64,000 bases of DNA from an uncultured Bacteroidales bacterium (GTDB taxonomy: Bacteria > Bacteroidota > Bacteroidia > Bacteroidales > Bacteroidaceae). The stretch spans positions 1 to 64,000 of the forward strand of contig CADALZ010000002.1 in assembly GCA_902788865.1 (NCBI GenBank), given 5' to 3'. Of the stretch, positions 1 to 7,875 are shown one piece after another (position 1 is the stretch's first letter; every line of letters begins with the position of its first letter). The notes below the pieces were generated by a model. That model saw only the letters and a list, made by a program, of their open reading frames with translations, did no database searches and had not been told where the DNA came from. Both the position numbers and the translations under genes were made by a program.

Positions 1-90
1 GAAGACCGTGCAGCTGCTTCTTGTACTACTCAGTTTTGTTCATTGTAATCCTTTCATTGTACGAATGTGCTTCCTTTCGGAAAGCGGGTG

Positions 91-121
91 CAAAGGTAGC
101 CACTTTTTTGACACCAACAAA
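91..121 (-). promoter_or_regulatory. Leftward promoter leaving the window
   Basis: Read on the minus strand this is TTTG, 19 bp, TACCTTTG, a full match to the Bacteroidetes sigma-ABfr consensus. Transcription would start near position 84 and run out of the left edge. The gene it serves is not visible: the first ATGs on that strand (near 42 and 56) meet stops after five codons. Confidence 0.55.
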
Positions 122-381
122 ATATTTCACCACTTTTTTTGCGAAATATTGCAAAAATATTGCAAAACAAGGAAACAAGAGGAGAAAAAGAGGCTGGAAA
201 AGAGGGAATACAGAGTTATACCTTATCTATATAATACATAGAACCCCAAAACTATGGACTACAATGAAAAGCAGCCAATCACCTATTAATTACCAAAACT
301 CAGACCGATTTGCAGTAACGCAAGCTCTTTTCACAGAAATGCCCAGCATTACGATAGGTAATATTGAAGTATTTTTCCGAT
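122..381. other. Gene-free stretch at left edge
   Basis: AT-rich DNA between the leftward promoter and the lepB terminator. It has a short direct repeat (ATATTGCAAAA twice at about 145-166). Plus-strand reading frames cross it, but they start inside the promoter, have low-complexity translations and resemble no family. I see no convincing gene. Confidence 0.5.
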
Positions 382-415
382 AACACAAGGCTTTTCCGCG
401 AAAAAGCCTTGTGTT
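382..415 (-). terminator. Terminator hairpin after lepB
   Basis: A perfect 14-bp stem (382-395 pairs with 402-415) with a 6-base loop lies 16 bp past the lepB stop. Runs of four Ts and As close to the loop give it the look of an intrinsic terminator, although no long U-tract follows on the minus strand. Confidence 0.65.
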
Positions 416-430
416 TCTGAGTAGTCTGCG

Positions 431-1342
431 TTATATTCTTTTCATTACCCTACTCCAACGCATTTTTCCCGTGCGAGGATTTTCCGACTTCCAGATATGC
501 GTAGCCACTCCTACGATATACTCTTCTGGTACCAGCCCCCAGTAGCGCGAATCATTACTATGCATCACATTATCGCCAGCCATGAAATAATAGTTTTTAC
601 AAAAAGTATAGCTTGATAAATGTTCACCACCAAGGTATACACTATCGCCTTTTACGGTGAGTTTCTCTCCTGTCTCCCATTCTATCAACTTACCAAGAAT
701 AACAGTGTTGCTGCGGGTCAGTTGCACAGTGTTTCCTTTCTCTGGAACTATCATTGGCCCCATCTGCCACAGGCTCCAGTGCAACAAGCTATCACCTAGT
801 ACCTTATTGTTTATCCCCAGAGCCTGTAGCGCGTCAGTACTTTCAAAACGCAGCATTTCTTCCAGCCTATCCTGCTCTTTTAGATTTCCCACAGGTTCGG
901 CCAAGCTGTTGACATAATAGTGTGCTCCTCTCACCTCTACCGTATCGCCCGGCAAAGCGATGCAACGCTTCACATAGTAGAGCATCACGTCCATGTAGAG
1001 ACTATCACACTGTCTATCGGGATATGGAAAGTTGAACACCATCACGCGCCCCCTTACCTCCTGACTATGTTTCAGTCCAGGCAATCGGTGGATACGTACC
1101 TGTTCCCCAGCAAGTGCCTGTTGCACATCGAAAATCCTTGCTCCCATAAGCCACTTGTTCACCAGCACGAAGTCTCCAGGCCTCAACGTAGGCTCCATAG
1201 AGCCTGATGGCACTTTGAAGCTAGCATAGGTTGTGATTTGGAGCAGAAGCCAGAGTACCACTAAGCAGAAGCCAGCGATGACGAGATTTGCCATCCAGTT
1301 AGCCGCGCGTTTGAACAGTTCCGTACAACTATGTCCTGGCAT
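431..1342 (-). CDS. lepB: Signal peptidase I (S26 family)
   Basis: Membrane-bound serine peptidase that removes signal peptides on the outer face of the inner membrane. Of the 303 residues, about 17-38 form one membrane anchor. It is followed directly by the catalytic-serine box PSGSMEPT (Ser48). The general-base lysine lies in the box KRCIALPGD, and the C-terminal box GDNVMHSNDSR carries the conserved GDN and S/D-S-R signature. An in-frame TTG at 1354 is possible, but ATG at 1342 is preferred. The gene is the last leftward gene of the NVEALA/propeller locus, 139 bp past a propeller gene, so it may process the exported products of that locus. That link is inference; the housekeeping role is equally possible. 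Confidence 0.92.
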   Translation of the reverse strand: MPGHSCTELFKRAANWMANLVIAGFCLVVLWLLLQITTYASFKVPSGSMEPTLRPGDFVLVNKWLMGARIFDVQQALAGEQVRIHRLPGLKHSQEVRGRVMVFNFPYPDRQCDSLYMDVMLYYVKRCIALPGDTVEVRGAHYYVNSLAEPVGNLKEQDRLEEMLRFESTDALQALGINNKVLGDSLLHWSLWQMGPMIVPEKGNTVQLTRSNTVILGKLIEWETGEKLTVKGDSVYLGGEHLSSYTFCKNYYFMAGDNVMHSNDSRYWGLVPEEYIVGVATHIWKSENPRTGKMRWSRVMKRI

Positions 1343-1481
1343 AAAAAGCTTCAATTTGAATCAGGTACATAATTGCCCTCTGAGCGTCATAGGTATCTTT
1401 ATTATCTGCCATATTGTGCAACTCGAATTCATTGCTCCTTCAGGACCCTGCCGCTCTTGGTGGTGATGAGATGTTTTTCCC

Positions 1482-2501
1482 TTATTCCGAGGCCCTCATA
1501 TCATACGCACACAGCATAAAGCCACCATTCTCAACAAACTTTATTTCAGCCTCTGAGAGATAGCTACGGCCTATTCTCTCTAACAAATCATTATACATAT
1601 AGGCATAAAGTGTGCCCCCTTGAACAGCTATTGGTAAGAGTGGGATACGAATGTCGTTTCTTCGATTGGCTACTTTTGCTACTGCCGATTTCCTCTCAGA
1701 CTGTGAAATCTGATAATAATATCTGTCTTCAGCATCTGCATAATTCCCTACGATCCATTGCCCCACCACCAGAGGTGTTGTATGTAAGAGCTTTTCCTTA
1801 TCGCCATCTATGATTATCTCAAACTCATCCAGTAGCTCACCGTCTTTTCTGGAAAACAAGTAGACATTGTTATAGCCCGGCTTGGCGTAAACTATCGTAT
1901 CTCCACAAACTTGAAGTGTAGAATACCTGACACGTTCATCTGGGTCGTCTGCCAAGTAATCCAGATTGTCAGTAAGAAGATTTAAGCTTTCATCAAAAAT
2001 ACCTATTTGCCTATGTCCCTGATCCTTCCTTAGAGCCATCAGATAATTGCCGTTTTCCAACCTGCAGAAAGCATTAAAGCGAATGGAGGCTTGCAAATCA
2101 TCTATGAACTCTAAGCTCCGTTTATCATATCTCAACAACTTATTACTTCTGCTGTCATATACCACCAGCATATCGCCCTCAACATCTATATCTCTAAGGC
2201 GGATATATTCACCCGGTCCTTGACCGATCCTATTAAGCTGGTTTAAATAGTTCCCATTCTCATCAAAGAGATAAACGATGGACGTCCTATCATCTAGGAT
2301 ATAAAAACGCCCTTCATCTACTACAAGTTTACTGATAGAAGAGAACATGGCAGATGGATTTGAGTCATCAAGTTTGATCCCAACATAATCAAATCTATTT
2401 ACTTCTTTGTGCCTCGAATTAATAGAGAACATATCTTCACCCGTGTAATTTGAGCACGAGATAAACAGTAAGGTAACTGCAAAAAGAAAAAGCGGTTTCA
2501 T
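1482..2501 (-). CDS. 6-bladed beta-propeller lipoprotein
   Basis: Predicted lipoprotein of 339 residues. A short signal peptide ends in a lipobox (LLFISC, Cys near 16), followed by YWTD/NHL-like repeats with motifs such as IGQGPGEY that are typical of the Bacteroidetes 6-bladed propeller family (PF17170-like). A TTG codon upstream at 2528 opens the same frame, but ATG at 2501 gives a proper signal peptide. The gene is 51 bp downstream of an NVEALA precursor, repeating the NVEALA-propeller pairing of the next two genes. Function unknown; such propellers usually bind proteins or peptides on the cell surface or in the periplasm. Confidence 0.8.
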   Translation of the reverse strand: MKPLFLFAVTLLFISCSNYTGEDMFSINSRHKEVNRFDYVGIKLDDSNPSAMFSSISKLVVDEGRFYILDDRTSIVYLFDENGNYLNQLNRIGQGPGEYIRLRDIDVEGDMLVVYDSRSNKLLRYDKRSLEFIDDLQASIRFNAFCRLENGNYLMALRKDQGHRQIGIFDESLNLLTDNLDYLADDPDERVRYSTLQVCGDTIVYAKPGYNNVYLFSRKDGELLDEFEIIIDGDKEKLLHTTPLVVGQWIVGNYADAEDRYYYQISQSERKSAVAKVANRRNDIRIPLLPIAVQGGTLYAYMYNDLLERIGRSYLSEAEIKFVENGGFMLCAYDMRASE

Positions 2502-2552
2502 ATTATTCCAAAATTTAAGAACGCACAAACTGTGTGTTCTTTTCTAAAAAAA

Positions 2553-2807
2553 TTATTGGCACTGAGTTGCAATACAAGGATGCTCATTCTCACAAAGACA
2601 TTCTTTTCTACTACCGGTACCCCAACCTGCACAATCTACGATTTTCCCTGGCCCTGTTTCAGAAGAACCAGGTGTCAAATCTGCTAACGCTTCGATGTTT
2701 GTCTTTGCAATCTCAGACAAATTCTGACTCTTATTAGCATTATGATAGTGGTATCCACCAATAGCAGTAGCTACGGTAAGCACTGCTGCTAAAAATAATT
2801 TCTTCAT
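2553..2807 (-). CDS. NVEALA-family exported peptide precursor (copy 1)
   Basis: Precursor of 84 residues with a basic and hydrophobic N-terminus (2-18), a polar linker, the family signature NIEALA at 37-42 and a Cys-rich tail (Cys59, 70, 72, 78, 83). The tail ends in C-x-C then C-x4-C, a spacing shared with copy 2, and both have a W-G pair before it. The start is well supported because the motif sits at residue 37 in all three copies. About 75 bp of upstream sequence is nearly identical to that of copy 2, pointing to a recent duplication of a peptide-propeller pair. The mature form and role are unknown. Confidence 0.85.
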   Translation of the reverse strand: MKKLFLAAVLTVATAIGGYHYHNANKSQNLSEIAKTNIEALADLTPGSSETGPGKIVDCAGWGTGSRKECLCENEHPCIATQCQ

Positions 2808-2897
2808 AACTCTGTATTATTTAAGTTGCATTTTTTAGTTACTTTACCTTATTTCGGAAAGGTTTACCGTCAAGGATATTGCTAAAAAACTATACTT

Positions 2898-3932
2898 TTA
2901 TATTACTATATTATAGAACAGGATGGAATCAAAGTCTTCTAACGGGTTCCACGTGAAGAGTCTATGATTCTTTGCGTCATATTTGCATCGTAAGATATCT
3001 TCTTCCATCTTCAATATTTTCCGAGTCTCTCCCGTTTTATCATAAACTTCTATATCAAATTTAAACTCACGCTTCCCCATATTGAGGGGGAAAGGTTGCA
3101 TTTTCAGAAGTTCATAACCTGCAAACTGGGCCATAAAGCCATTCTCCGTCAGCTCTATATAGGGGTAATATATTATCTGCTTGAATCTCCTCGTATCTAT
3201 CTTCTTACCTACCATAAATGAAGGTTCCTCCATGACAATCCGAAAGTCCTCTGTAAGTTGACCTACAGAGAGTTTATCTATGTAGCGGAAAGCCACACCT
3301 ATGCGATTGCCTAAAACTGAGAAATGAAAGCTATCGTAGTTTTTGTTATAATCTTGTCCAAGATCACTTTTCAAATTGTTCCGAAATGAAAAAGAATCTA
3401 TGATTTGATGTGTCTTTAGGCTATAGGTTTGTATCTCATTTTCAATGGTATTGTAGATTAATACAGAGTCACCACATAGGTAGACTTCTTGTAGCGGACT
3501 CTTATCCTGCCTCTCTATCAAATCTTCTGACACCTTAGAGACGCCCGCTCCCGACAGCATAAAGGTCAATAATCGACCATTGGCTTGGTCTATTATCATG
3601 ATCTGATTGTTAATGCTATTTTGCACCAGAGCGGGAGCCAGGGTCTCATCCGGTCCCAGCCCACGCTGCATGAAACTATAGAGGAAACGGAGAGATTCGC
3701 GATCATAGACAAAAAACATATCCATATTATCCATGATGTCATTCTGTATTACATAATAGTCATCCGTCAGAATCATGTCCACTGGCCTCAGCACCTCATC
3801 TATAGAGACCTTCTGAAGCTCCATGACTTCTTGGGTCTCAAACAGGATTTCTTTGCTATGATGCCTATCCAAATTAGAGCATGACATAATGGATAAACTT
3901 AAGCATATTATCAACCATAGATTCTTTTTCAT
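2898..3932 (-). CDS. 6-bladed beta-propeller lipoprotein
   Basis: Predicted lipoprotein of 344 residues with a signal peptide and lipobox (SIMSC, Cys about 18) and the propeller motif MQRGLGPDE near residue 88. Same family as the 1482-2501 product but clearly diverged. It starts 13 bp after NVEALA copy 2 and should share its transcript. The pairing of one peptide precursor with one propeller occurs twice in a row here, suggesting that each propeller works with its cognate peptide. Function is not established. Confidence 0.8.
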   Translation of the reverse strand: MKKNLWLIICLSLSIMSCSNLDRHHSKEILFETQEVMELQKVSIDEVLRPVDMILTDDYYVIQNDIMDNMDMFFVYDRESLRFLYSFMQRGLGPDETLAPALVQNSINNQIMIIDQANGRLLTFMLSGAGVSKVSEDLIERQDKSPLQEVYLCGDSVLIYNTIENEIQTYSLKTHQIIDSFSFRNNLKSDLGQDYNKNYDSFHFSVLGNRIGVAFRYIDKLSVGQLTEDFRIVMEEPSFMVGKKIDTRRFKQIIYYPYIELTENGFMAQFAGYELLKMQPFPLNMGKREFKFDIEVYDKTGETRKILKMEEDILRCKYDAKNHRLFTWNPLEDFDSILFYNIVI

Positions 3933-3945
3933 TTCCTATCAATCT

Positions 3946-4191
3946 TTAAAAGCAACCCCATACATTACATACGGAAAAATAATCATATTCGCAGTCACAT
4001 TCAAGAATCTTATTAAAACCCCATCCTATATCTCTACACCCCCCTAAACAATCAGGCATTTCATTTGCTAATGCCTCGATATTAGCCTTAGCGATATCTG
4101 ACAAGCCATCGGCATCATTTTCATTATAACATAGGAATCCACCCATAGCTGTAGCCACAGTAAGCACTGCTGCAATAAATATTTTCTTCAT
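3946..4191 (-). CDS. NVEALA-family exported peptide precursor (copy 2)
   Basis: Precursor of 81 residues. The N-terminal 18 residues are almost the same as in copy 1, NIEALA is again at 37-42, and the tail carries Cys48, 52, 65, 67, 75 and 80 (plus Cys21 before the motif). The tail pattern C-x-C ... C-x4-C matches copy 1 while the remaining tail residues differ, so the leader is conserved and the tail variable, as in many exported or modified peptides. It is the first gene after its own promoter (4258-4288) and is followed closely by a propeller gene. Confidence 0.85.
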   Translation of the reverse strand: MKKIFIAAVLTVATAMGGFLCYNENDADGLSDIAKANIEALANEMPDCLGGCRDIGWGFNKILECDCEYDYFSVCNVWGCF

Positions 4192-4257
4192 AACTCTGTA
4201 TTATTTAAGTTGTATTTTTTCAGTTACTTCACCTTATCTCGGAAAGGTATCACCCGT

Positions 4258-4288
4258 CAAAGATATAAACTATCGCTCATATCTTCAA
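4258..4288 (-). promoter_or_regulatory. Promoter of NVEALA copy 2
   Basis: On the minus strand TTG, 20 bp, TATCTTTG. The leader of about 65 nt to the ATG is copied in front of NVEALA copy 1, where the -7 box has decayed to TATCCTTG. The TAAGA repeats seen at the copy 3 promoter are absent, so regulation may differ. Confidence 0.6.
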
Positions 4289-4354
4289 GAAACAAGTCTT
4301 TTTTCTTTTGCTATACCTCCTTTCTTTAATTGTTGTGTATTATTTATTCACTTC

Positions 4355-5227
4355 TTATTCCACATACCCCTTTATGGCAATAGTTGCAGGAGCTACACCA
4401 GCATTGCTGTAAATGGAGATGGTTTTGCTGAAATAGCCCTTTTCATCGGGGTTATAGCGCACGGTGAGGGCAGTGCTCTGACCTGAACGCACTGGTTCAC
4501 GGCTAAACTCCACTTCTGTGCATCCACATGAGGTGGTCACATCACTTATAACCAACAATTCGCTTCCCGTGTTAGTAATAGTCACATTGGTAATTTGCTC
4601 CTTACCTATGCTGAACTTACCAAAGTTTATCTCATCTACATCCAGTGCCATCGTGGTGCTTTTGCGTGTAGGAGCTTTGGCACTTTCACCTTGAATAATG
4701 TGATAGTACAGAGCCTTGACATTAGGATTATTCACAGGATTGCCTATCCCTACAACCCTATTGTCTCTATCGAGTAGGAAGGTCTGATACATCATTTCGT
4801 CTGAGAAGTGATTCAGGCGATTCAGTTCATCTGCTTTATTGAAGCATACAGGATGCTTGAAACCATCACGACGAGTAATATAAGTGAGTTCTTTCAGGGT
4901 TGGAGCATTGATAAAGAATGTCACAGGCACCATACTGCCCGTTACAGAATCCAGCTCCTGAATATACTTGCTCCAGTTTTCCAGCTGAAGTTTACAACTC
5001 ATACATCCCACCGAATCTACATACGTCAGTATCTTGTAGGGAGCATCCTGAAACTGGAAGTCCACAGTATCTCGCCCTTGAATGGTGAAGACTGAGTTTT
5101 TAGGGAACTGGATATCAGCCCCCATCCATCTATTCACTTCCGTCTCAATACTCCCTATTTCAGAACTTGAACAAGACACTAATAGGATGGCACATAACAG
5201 AACAATGTTGCACTTTTCCATTTGCAT
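4355..5227 (-). CDS. Thioredoxin-like/DUF1573 lipoprotein
   Basis: Lipoprotein of 290 residues (lipobox LLVSC, Cys19). Residues about 55-180 resemble a TlpA/thioredoxin-like fold with an intact CxxC (Cys75-Met-Ser-Cys78). Residues about 200-290 are a DUF1573 domain with the family's TSCGCTE box and an Ig-like ending. It starts 13 bp after NVEALA copy 3 and shares that promoter. A thiol-disulfide protein next to Cys-rich exported peptides suggests it acts on their cysteines; this is inference. An alternative start at the third codon (5221) changes little. Confidence 0.82.
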   Translation of the reverse strand: MQMEKCNIVLLCAILLVSCSSSEIGSIETEVNRWMGADIQFPKNSVFTIQGRDTVDFQFQDAPYKILTYVDSVGCMSCKLQLENWSKYIQELDSVTGSMVPVTFFINAPTLKELTYITRRDGFKHPVCFNKADELNRLNHFSDEMMYQTFLLDRDNRVVGIGNPVNNPNVKALYYHIIQGESAKAPTRKSTTMALDVDEINFGKFSIGKEQITNVTITNTGSELLVISDVTTSCGCTEVEFSREPVRSGQSTALTVRYNPDEKGYFSKTISIYSNAGVAPATIAIKGYVE

Positions 5228-5240
5228 AATTCATATAAAA

Positions 5241-5468
5241 CTATTCTTCGGAAGACGAAACCCATGAGACCATGACATTATATCTTTCGCAAAACACATT
5301 CCCAGAACCATAGCAATAAGATTTTACAGGATGAGACTGACTTGCCAGTGCCTCAACATTTTCATAGATAGTCACATCTAAGAATGATTGTTCTTGGGCT
5401 ACATCAGAATGAAGCACTAATGCCGTCATTACAGACAACCCAACTAAAACTCTTTTAAACATATTCAT
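5241..5468 (-). CDS. NVEALA-family exported peptide precursor (copy 3)
   Basis: Precursor of 75 residues with a basic start, a hydrophobic stretch (7-19) and the exact signature NVEALA at 37-42, the same position as in the other two copies. The tail is short with two cysteines (52 and 60) in a CYGSGNVFC arrangement, unlike the Cys-rich tails of copies 1 and 2. It leads the DUF1573 transcript and faces the membrane regulator across a shared control region. Confidence 0.78.
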   Translation of the reverse strand: MNMFKRVLVGLSVMTALVLHSDVAQEQSFLDVTIYENVEALASQSHPVKSYCYGSGNVFCERYNVMVSWVSSSEE

Positions 5469-5493
5469 AACTTTTGCTTTTTAAAAACACGCT

Positions 5494-5525
5494 CAAAATT
5501 AATATTGATCTTAAAAGAATACAAA
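5494..5525 (-). promoter_or_regulatory. Promoter of NVEALA copy 3 operon
   Basis: Minus-strand TTTG (5522-5525), 20 bp, TAATTTTG (5494-5501), a full consensus match. A single TAAGA element lies in the spacer (5509-5513) and a tandem pair sits just upstream. Confidence 0.65.
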
Positions 5526-5532
5526 AAAATCA

Positions 5533-5548
5533 TCTTAAATGAATCTTA
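5533..5548 (-). promoter_or_regulatory. Direct-repeat operator (TAAGA, 11-bp spacing)
   Basis: Read on the minus strand, two TAAGA elements lie 11 bp apart in CATTTAAGATTCATTTAAGA. The nearer one is 7 bp upstream of the -33 box. The same array, with the same spacing and a one-base-different distance, precedes the propeller gene at 6754. Head-to-tail repeats of about 11 bp are the usual target of OmpR-type winged helices, and such a regulator is encoded next door. Confidence 0.6.
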
Positions 5549-5606
5549 AATGTGCGATAAGATAAAAAAGGGAAACGAATTTATTTATCTATTCAGATAT
5601 GTTTCT

Positions 5607-5614
5607 TAATTTTG
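5607..5614 (+). promoter_or_regulatory. -7 box of the membrane regulator gene
   Basis: TAATTTTG lies 27 bp before the ATG at 5641. I see no clean TTTG at the expected -33 position, which fits a promoter that needs an activator, possibly its own product acting from the operator at 5533-5548. Confidence 0.45.
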
Positions 5615-5640
5615 CAAAGAATCACAAATAATGATTGCAT

Positions 5641-6663
5641 ATGAAACATAAGTCTGGAATTAATCTTCCTTTTTTACTCTTATGGGGTAGTTTTCTGATA
5701 TTCTACATTTGCGTTATTCATAATGGAGAAAAAGAAATTATTTCTAATATAGATTCTTCGATGAAACTTGCAGAAGATATTGACTTCTATGAAAGATTTA
5801 CAGAAGGCGGTATATTCAGTCCTCATCATGAAGATAAAAAAGTTATTCAATTCACATGGACTGATGAGGAAGGAACACATTCTCAATATTTTGAAGATAG
5901 TATTTCTGAAGAATTAGTTATCAGGTTAGTAGCCCAATACGAATTAACTAGTTATAATCCACTCCAACCCGATGAGTTCGACTCCCTGTTTCATGAAAAG
6001 CTTAGCTCTCATATCCATGTGCAGCAGACTGGCATCATCTATCGCTTCAAAGATAAGGTGCAATACAGCAAGAATGATTCTACCAGCTTTCTGAGAAATG
6101 CGTTCATGTCTGAAGAGAGGGTGCTGGATGTGCAAAAAGTGGTTCGCGTGCAAGGCTGGGCCAAAGTCGGACTTGTGGGCATTGTGTTGGCCTCTTCTAC
6201 CCCAATGCTTATTACTACCGCCTGCCTGCTTCTGTTTGCTATAGCTTTCACCCTGTACCTTATTTTAAAGAAAGCCAAAGGAGTGCCACTTGAAGAAGAA
6301 GGCTGGACTATATATTCGGGACTGAAGTATCAGCTTGCTCAGAATAAACTATTTATTGAGGGAGAAGAGATAGCCATCAGACCAGCAGAGCTGAAACTGC
6401 TTCATCTATTCGTGATGCATCCCAAGCATGAACTAAGCAAAGAAGACATAGCACATGAGTTCTGGCCTAAAGAAGATGCCCCCGAAAACAAAATATACAA
6501 CCACATCAGTACCTTGAAAGGCATCTTCAAAGGCTTTACCAATTATGCCATAAAACGCAAGGGGAACCTCTACCAACTTAAGGTTCCCAACTATAACAAG
6601 CGAGGATACCAACGGCTATGGAGTGCCATAGGGGACAGATTAAAGGCTTTAAGAGCCATTTAA
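5641..6663 (+). CDS. Membrane-bound winged-helix transcriptional regulator
   Basis: Protein of 340 residues. TM1 is at about 8-27, followed by a region of about 155 residues predicted outside the membrane, TM2 at about 187-209, and a cytoplasmic C-terminal winged helix (about 225-320) of OmpR/PhoB type, with helices around IRPAELKLLHLF and LSKEDIAHEFW. It would sense an envelope signal and bind DNA while membrane-anchored, like ToxR or CadC but with the DNA-binding domain at the C-terminus. An upstream TTG in frame (5635) is not needed. It sits between the two operator copies, facing an NVEALA operon on one side and a propeller gene on the other. Confidence 0.82.
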   Translation: MKHKSGINLPFLLLWGSFLIFYICVIHNGEKEIISNIDSSMKLAEDIDFYERFTEGGIFSPHHEDKKVIQFTWTDEEGTHSQYFEDSISEELVIRLVAQYELTSYNPLQPDEFDSLFHEKLSSHIHVQQTGIIYRFKDKVQYSKNDSTSFLRNAFMSEERVLDVQKVVRVQGWAKVGLVGIVLASSTPMLITTACLLLFAIAFTLYLILKKAKGVPLEEEGWTIYSGLKYQLAQNKLFIEGEEIAIRPAELKLLHLFVMHPKHELSKEDIAHEFWPKEDAPENKIYNHISTLKGIFKGFTNYAIKRKGNLYQLKVPNYNKRGYQRLWSAIGDRLKALRAI

Positions 6664-6688
6664 GACATTCTAAGATTCTTTTAAGACG
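6661..6688 (+). promoter_or_regulatory. Direct-repeat operator upstream of propeller gene
   Basis: TAAGA occurs at 6661, 6671 and 6682; the last two are 11 bp apart in ATTCTAAGATTCTTTTAAGA, almost the same as the array at 5533-5548. The first element overlaps the regulator's own stop codon. The array ends 8 bp before the -33 TTG, a standard activator position. Confidence 0.6.
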
Positions 6689-6694
6689 TTTTTC

Positions 6695-6725
6695 TTGACA
6701 GGAGACGAAAGAGGGTGTAGTTTTG
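6695..6725 (+). promoter_or_regulatory. Promoter of propeller gene 6754
   Basis: TTG (6695-6697), 20 bp, TAGTTTTG (6718-6725), with the TAAGA operator directly upstream. Confidence 0.6.
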
Positions 6726-6753
6726 CGTGTGAATTGAAAAGCGCAAGCGAATT

Positions 6754-7857
6754 ATGAATGCAGCAAAAAAATGTACATTAGTAATGACTGCTGTCCTGAT
6801 GTGGGGAGCTTGCAGCCAAAGTCCAAACGGCCCCATCTTAGGGCCTGGAGAGAGTAGTGAAGCATACGTCAACGATGATGTGAAAATGGATGGGCTGAAA
6901 GGCACAGAAGTGGTGCTGGACACAGCCCTATTCCGCTATGCCTACCGTATGCGCGTGTATGGAAATATAGCTGTGATCTTTGACTTGCACAACGCAGAGT
7001 ACTACTACCACACCTTCAGTTACCCAGAAATGGAATATAAGGCATCTTTTGGCAGAAGAGGCCAAGGGCCAGATGAAATGATGAGTGCAGAAGGGATGCG
7101 CTTCGACAGTGAAGGAATGCTATGGACTTGGGACATAGGAAGGCTGGAGATGCGACGGTATAGCATTGATGACCAAGGCTTACCACGCTTAGAACAGCTG
7201 GTACACCTTAGTGACACTCTACTAAGACCAATGGACTTCGTGCTAGTGGACGACAATACGGCAGTGATGCCCGACTACACAGGTCAAGCACGCCTTGGAT
7301 GGATGAGCCTAAAAAGCGGAAAACTCATCAAGAAGTGGGAACGAATCCCTACAGACAAAATGGAACTACTAAGGAATAACGGTCCAGCAGTGGCAGGAGG
7401 GTGGAACAGCTTCATGGGCATCAGTCCAGACAAAGACGTGATAGCCATGGGCACACAGATGGGCGACCGCATGGATATCTATAACCTCCGCACAGGGAAG
7501 CACATTGTGGCAGAACAGAGCGGTGAACAGCCTGCTTTCCATCCCTTCGAGGAAGGCTGGAGCGCACCTAGCGGAGGACTGTACTACTTCGACACCCAAG
7601 TGACTAAAGATCACATTTATGCTGTGATAGACGGACGGACACGTGAAGAAGGCATGGAGAAAGGGAGTGACTATCGACAAGGTGGAAAACGAGTTCGTGT
7701 ATATGACCACCAAGGGAATTTACTGAACACGCTGCTACTGGACAGGCGGATAGCTGGGCTCTACGTAGACGAAGAAGCAGGTATACTCTACGGCCTGGAT
7801 GTGAACGCAGATGAGCAGATAGTGAGGTATGACCTCAGGCAACAAATAGGGGATTAG
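6754..7857 (+). CDS. Beta-propeller lipoprotein (TolB-like/BF3164-like)
   Basis: Lipoprotein of 367 residues with lipobox WGAC (Cys20) and repeats that include FGRRGQGPDEM near residue 95, the hallmark also seen in the other propellers here. It belongs to the same broad 6-bladed propeller group, nearest in feel to the BF3164/TolB-like lipoproteins. It has its own promoter under the putative membrane regulator, so the third propeller is probably co-induced with NVEALA copy 3. GC content appears higher than in the neighbouring peptide genes. Confidence 0.75.
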   Translation: MNAAKKCTLVMTAVLMWGACSQSPNGPILGPGESSEAYVNDDVKMDGLKGTEVVLDTALFRYAYRMRVYGNIAVIFDLHNAEYYYHTFSYPEMEYKASFGRRGQGPDEMMSAEGMRFDSEGMLWTWDIGRLEMRRYSIDDQGLPRLEQLVHLSDTLLRPMDFVLVDDNTAVMPDYTGQARLGWMSLKSGKLIKKWERIPTDKMELLRNNGPAVAGGWNSFMGISPDKDVIAMGTQMGDRMDIYNLRTGKHIVAEQSGEQPAFHPFEEGWSAPSGGLYYFDTQVTKDHIYAVIDGRTREEGMEKGSDYRQGGKRVRVYDHQGNLLNTLLLDRRIAGLYVDEEAGILYGLDVNADEQIVRYDLRQQIGD

Positions 7858-7875
7858 GTTTCTACCAAAGCCATG

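Noticed and set aside
8..383. Two overlapping plus-strand reading frames at the left edge
   Set aside because: They begin inside a consensus minus-strand promoter, have low-complexity Lys/Phe-rich translations and no family resemblance.
1329..1412. A 27-codon minus-strand frame overlapping the lepB start
   Set aside because: Too short, no promoter of its own and no recognisable motif; could be a leader peptide but nothing supports it.
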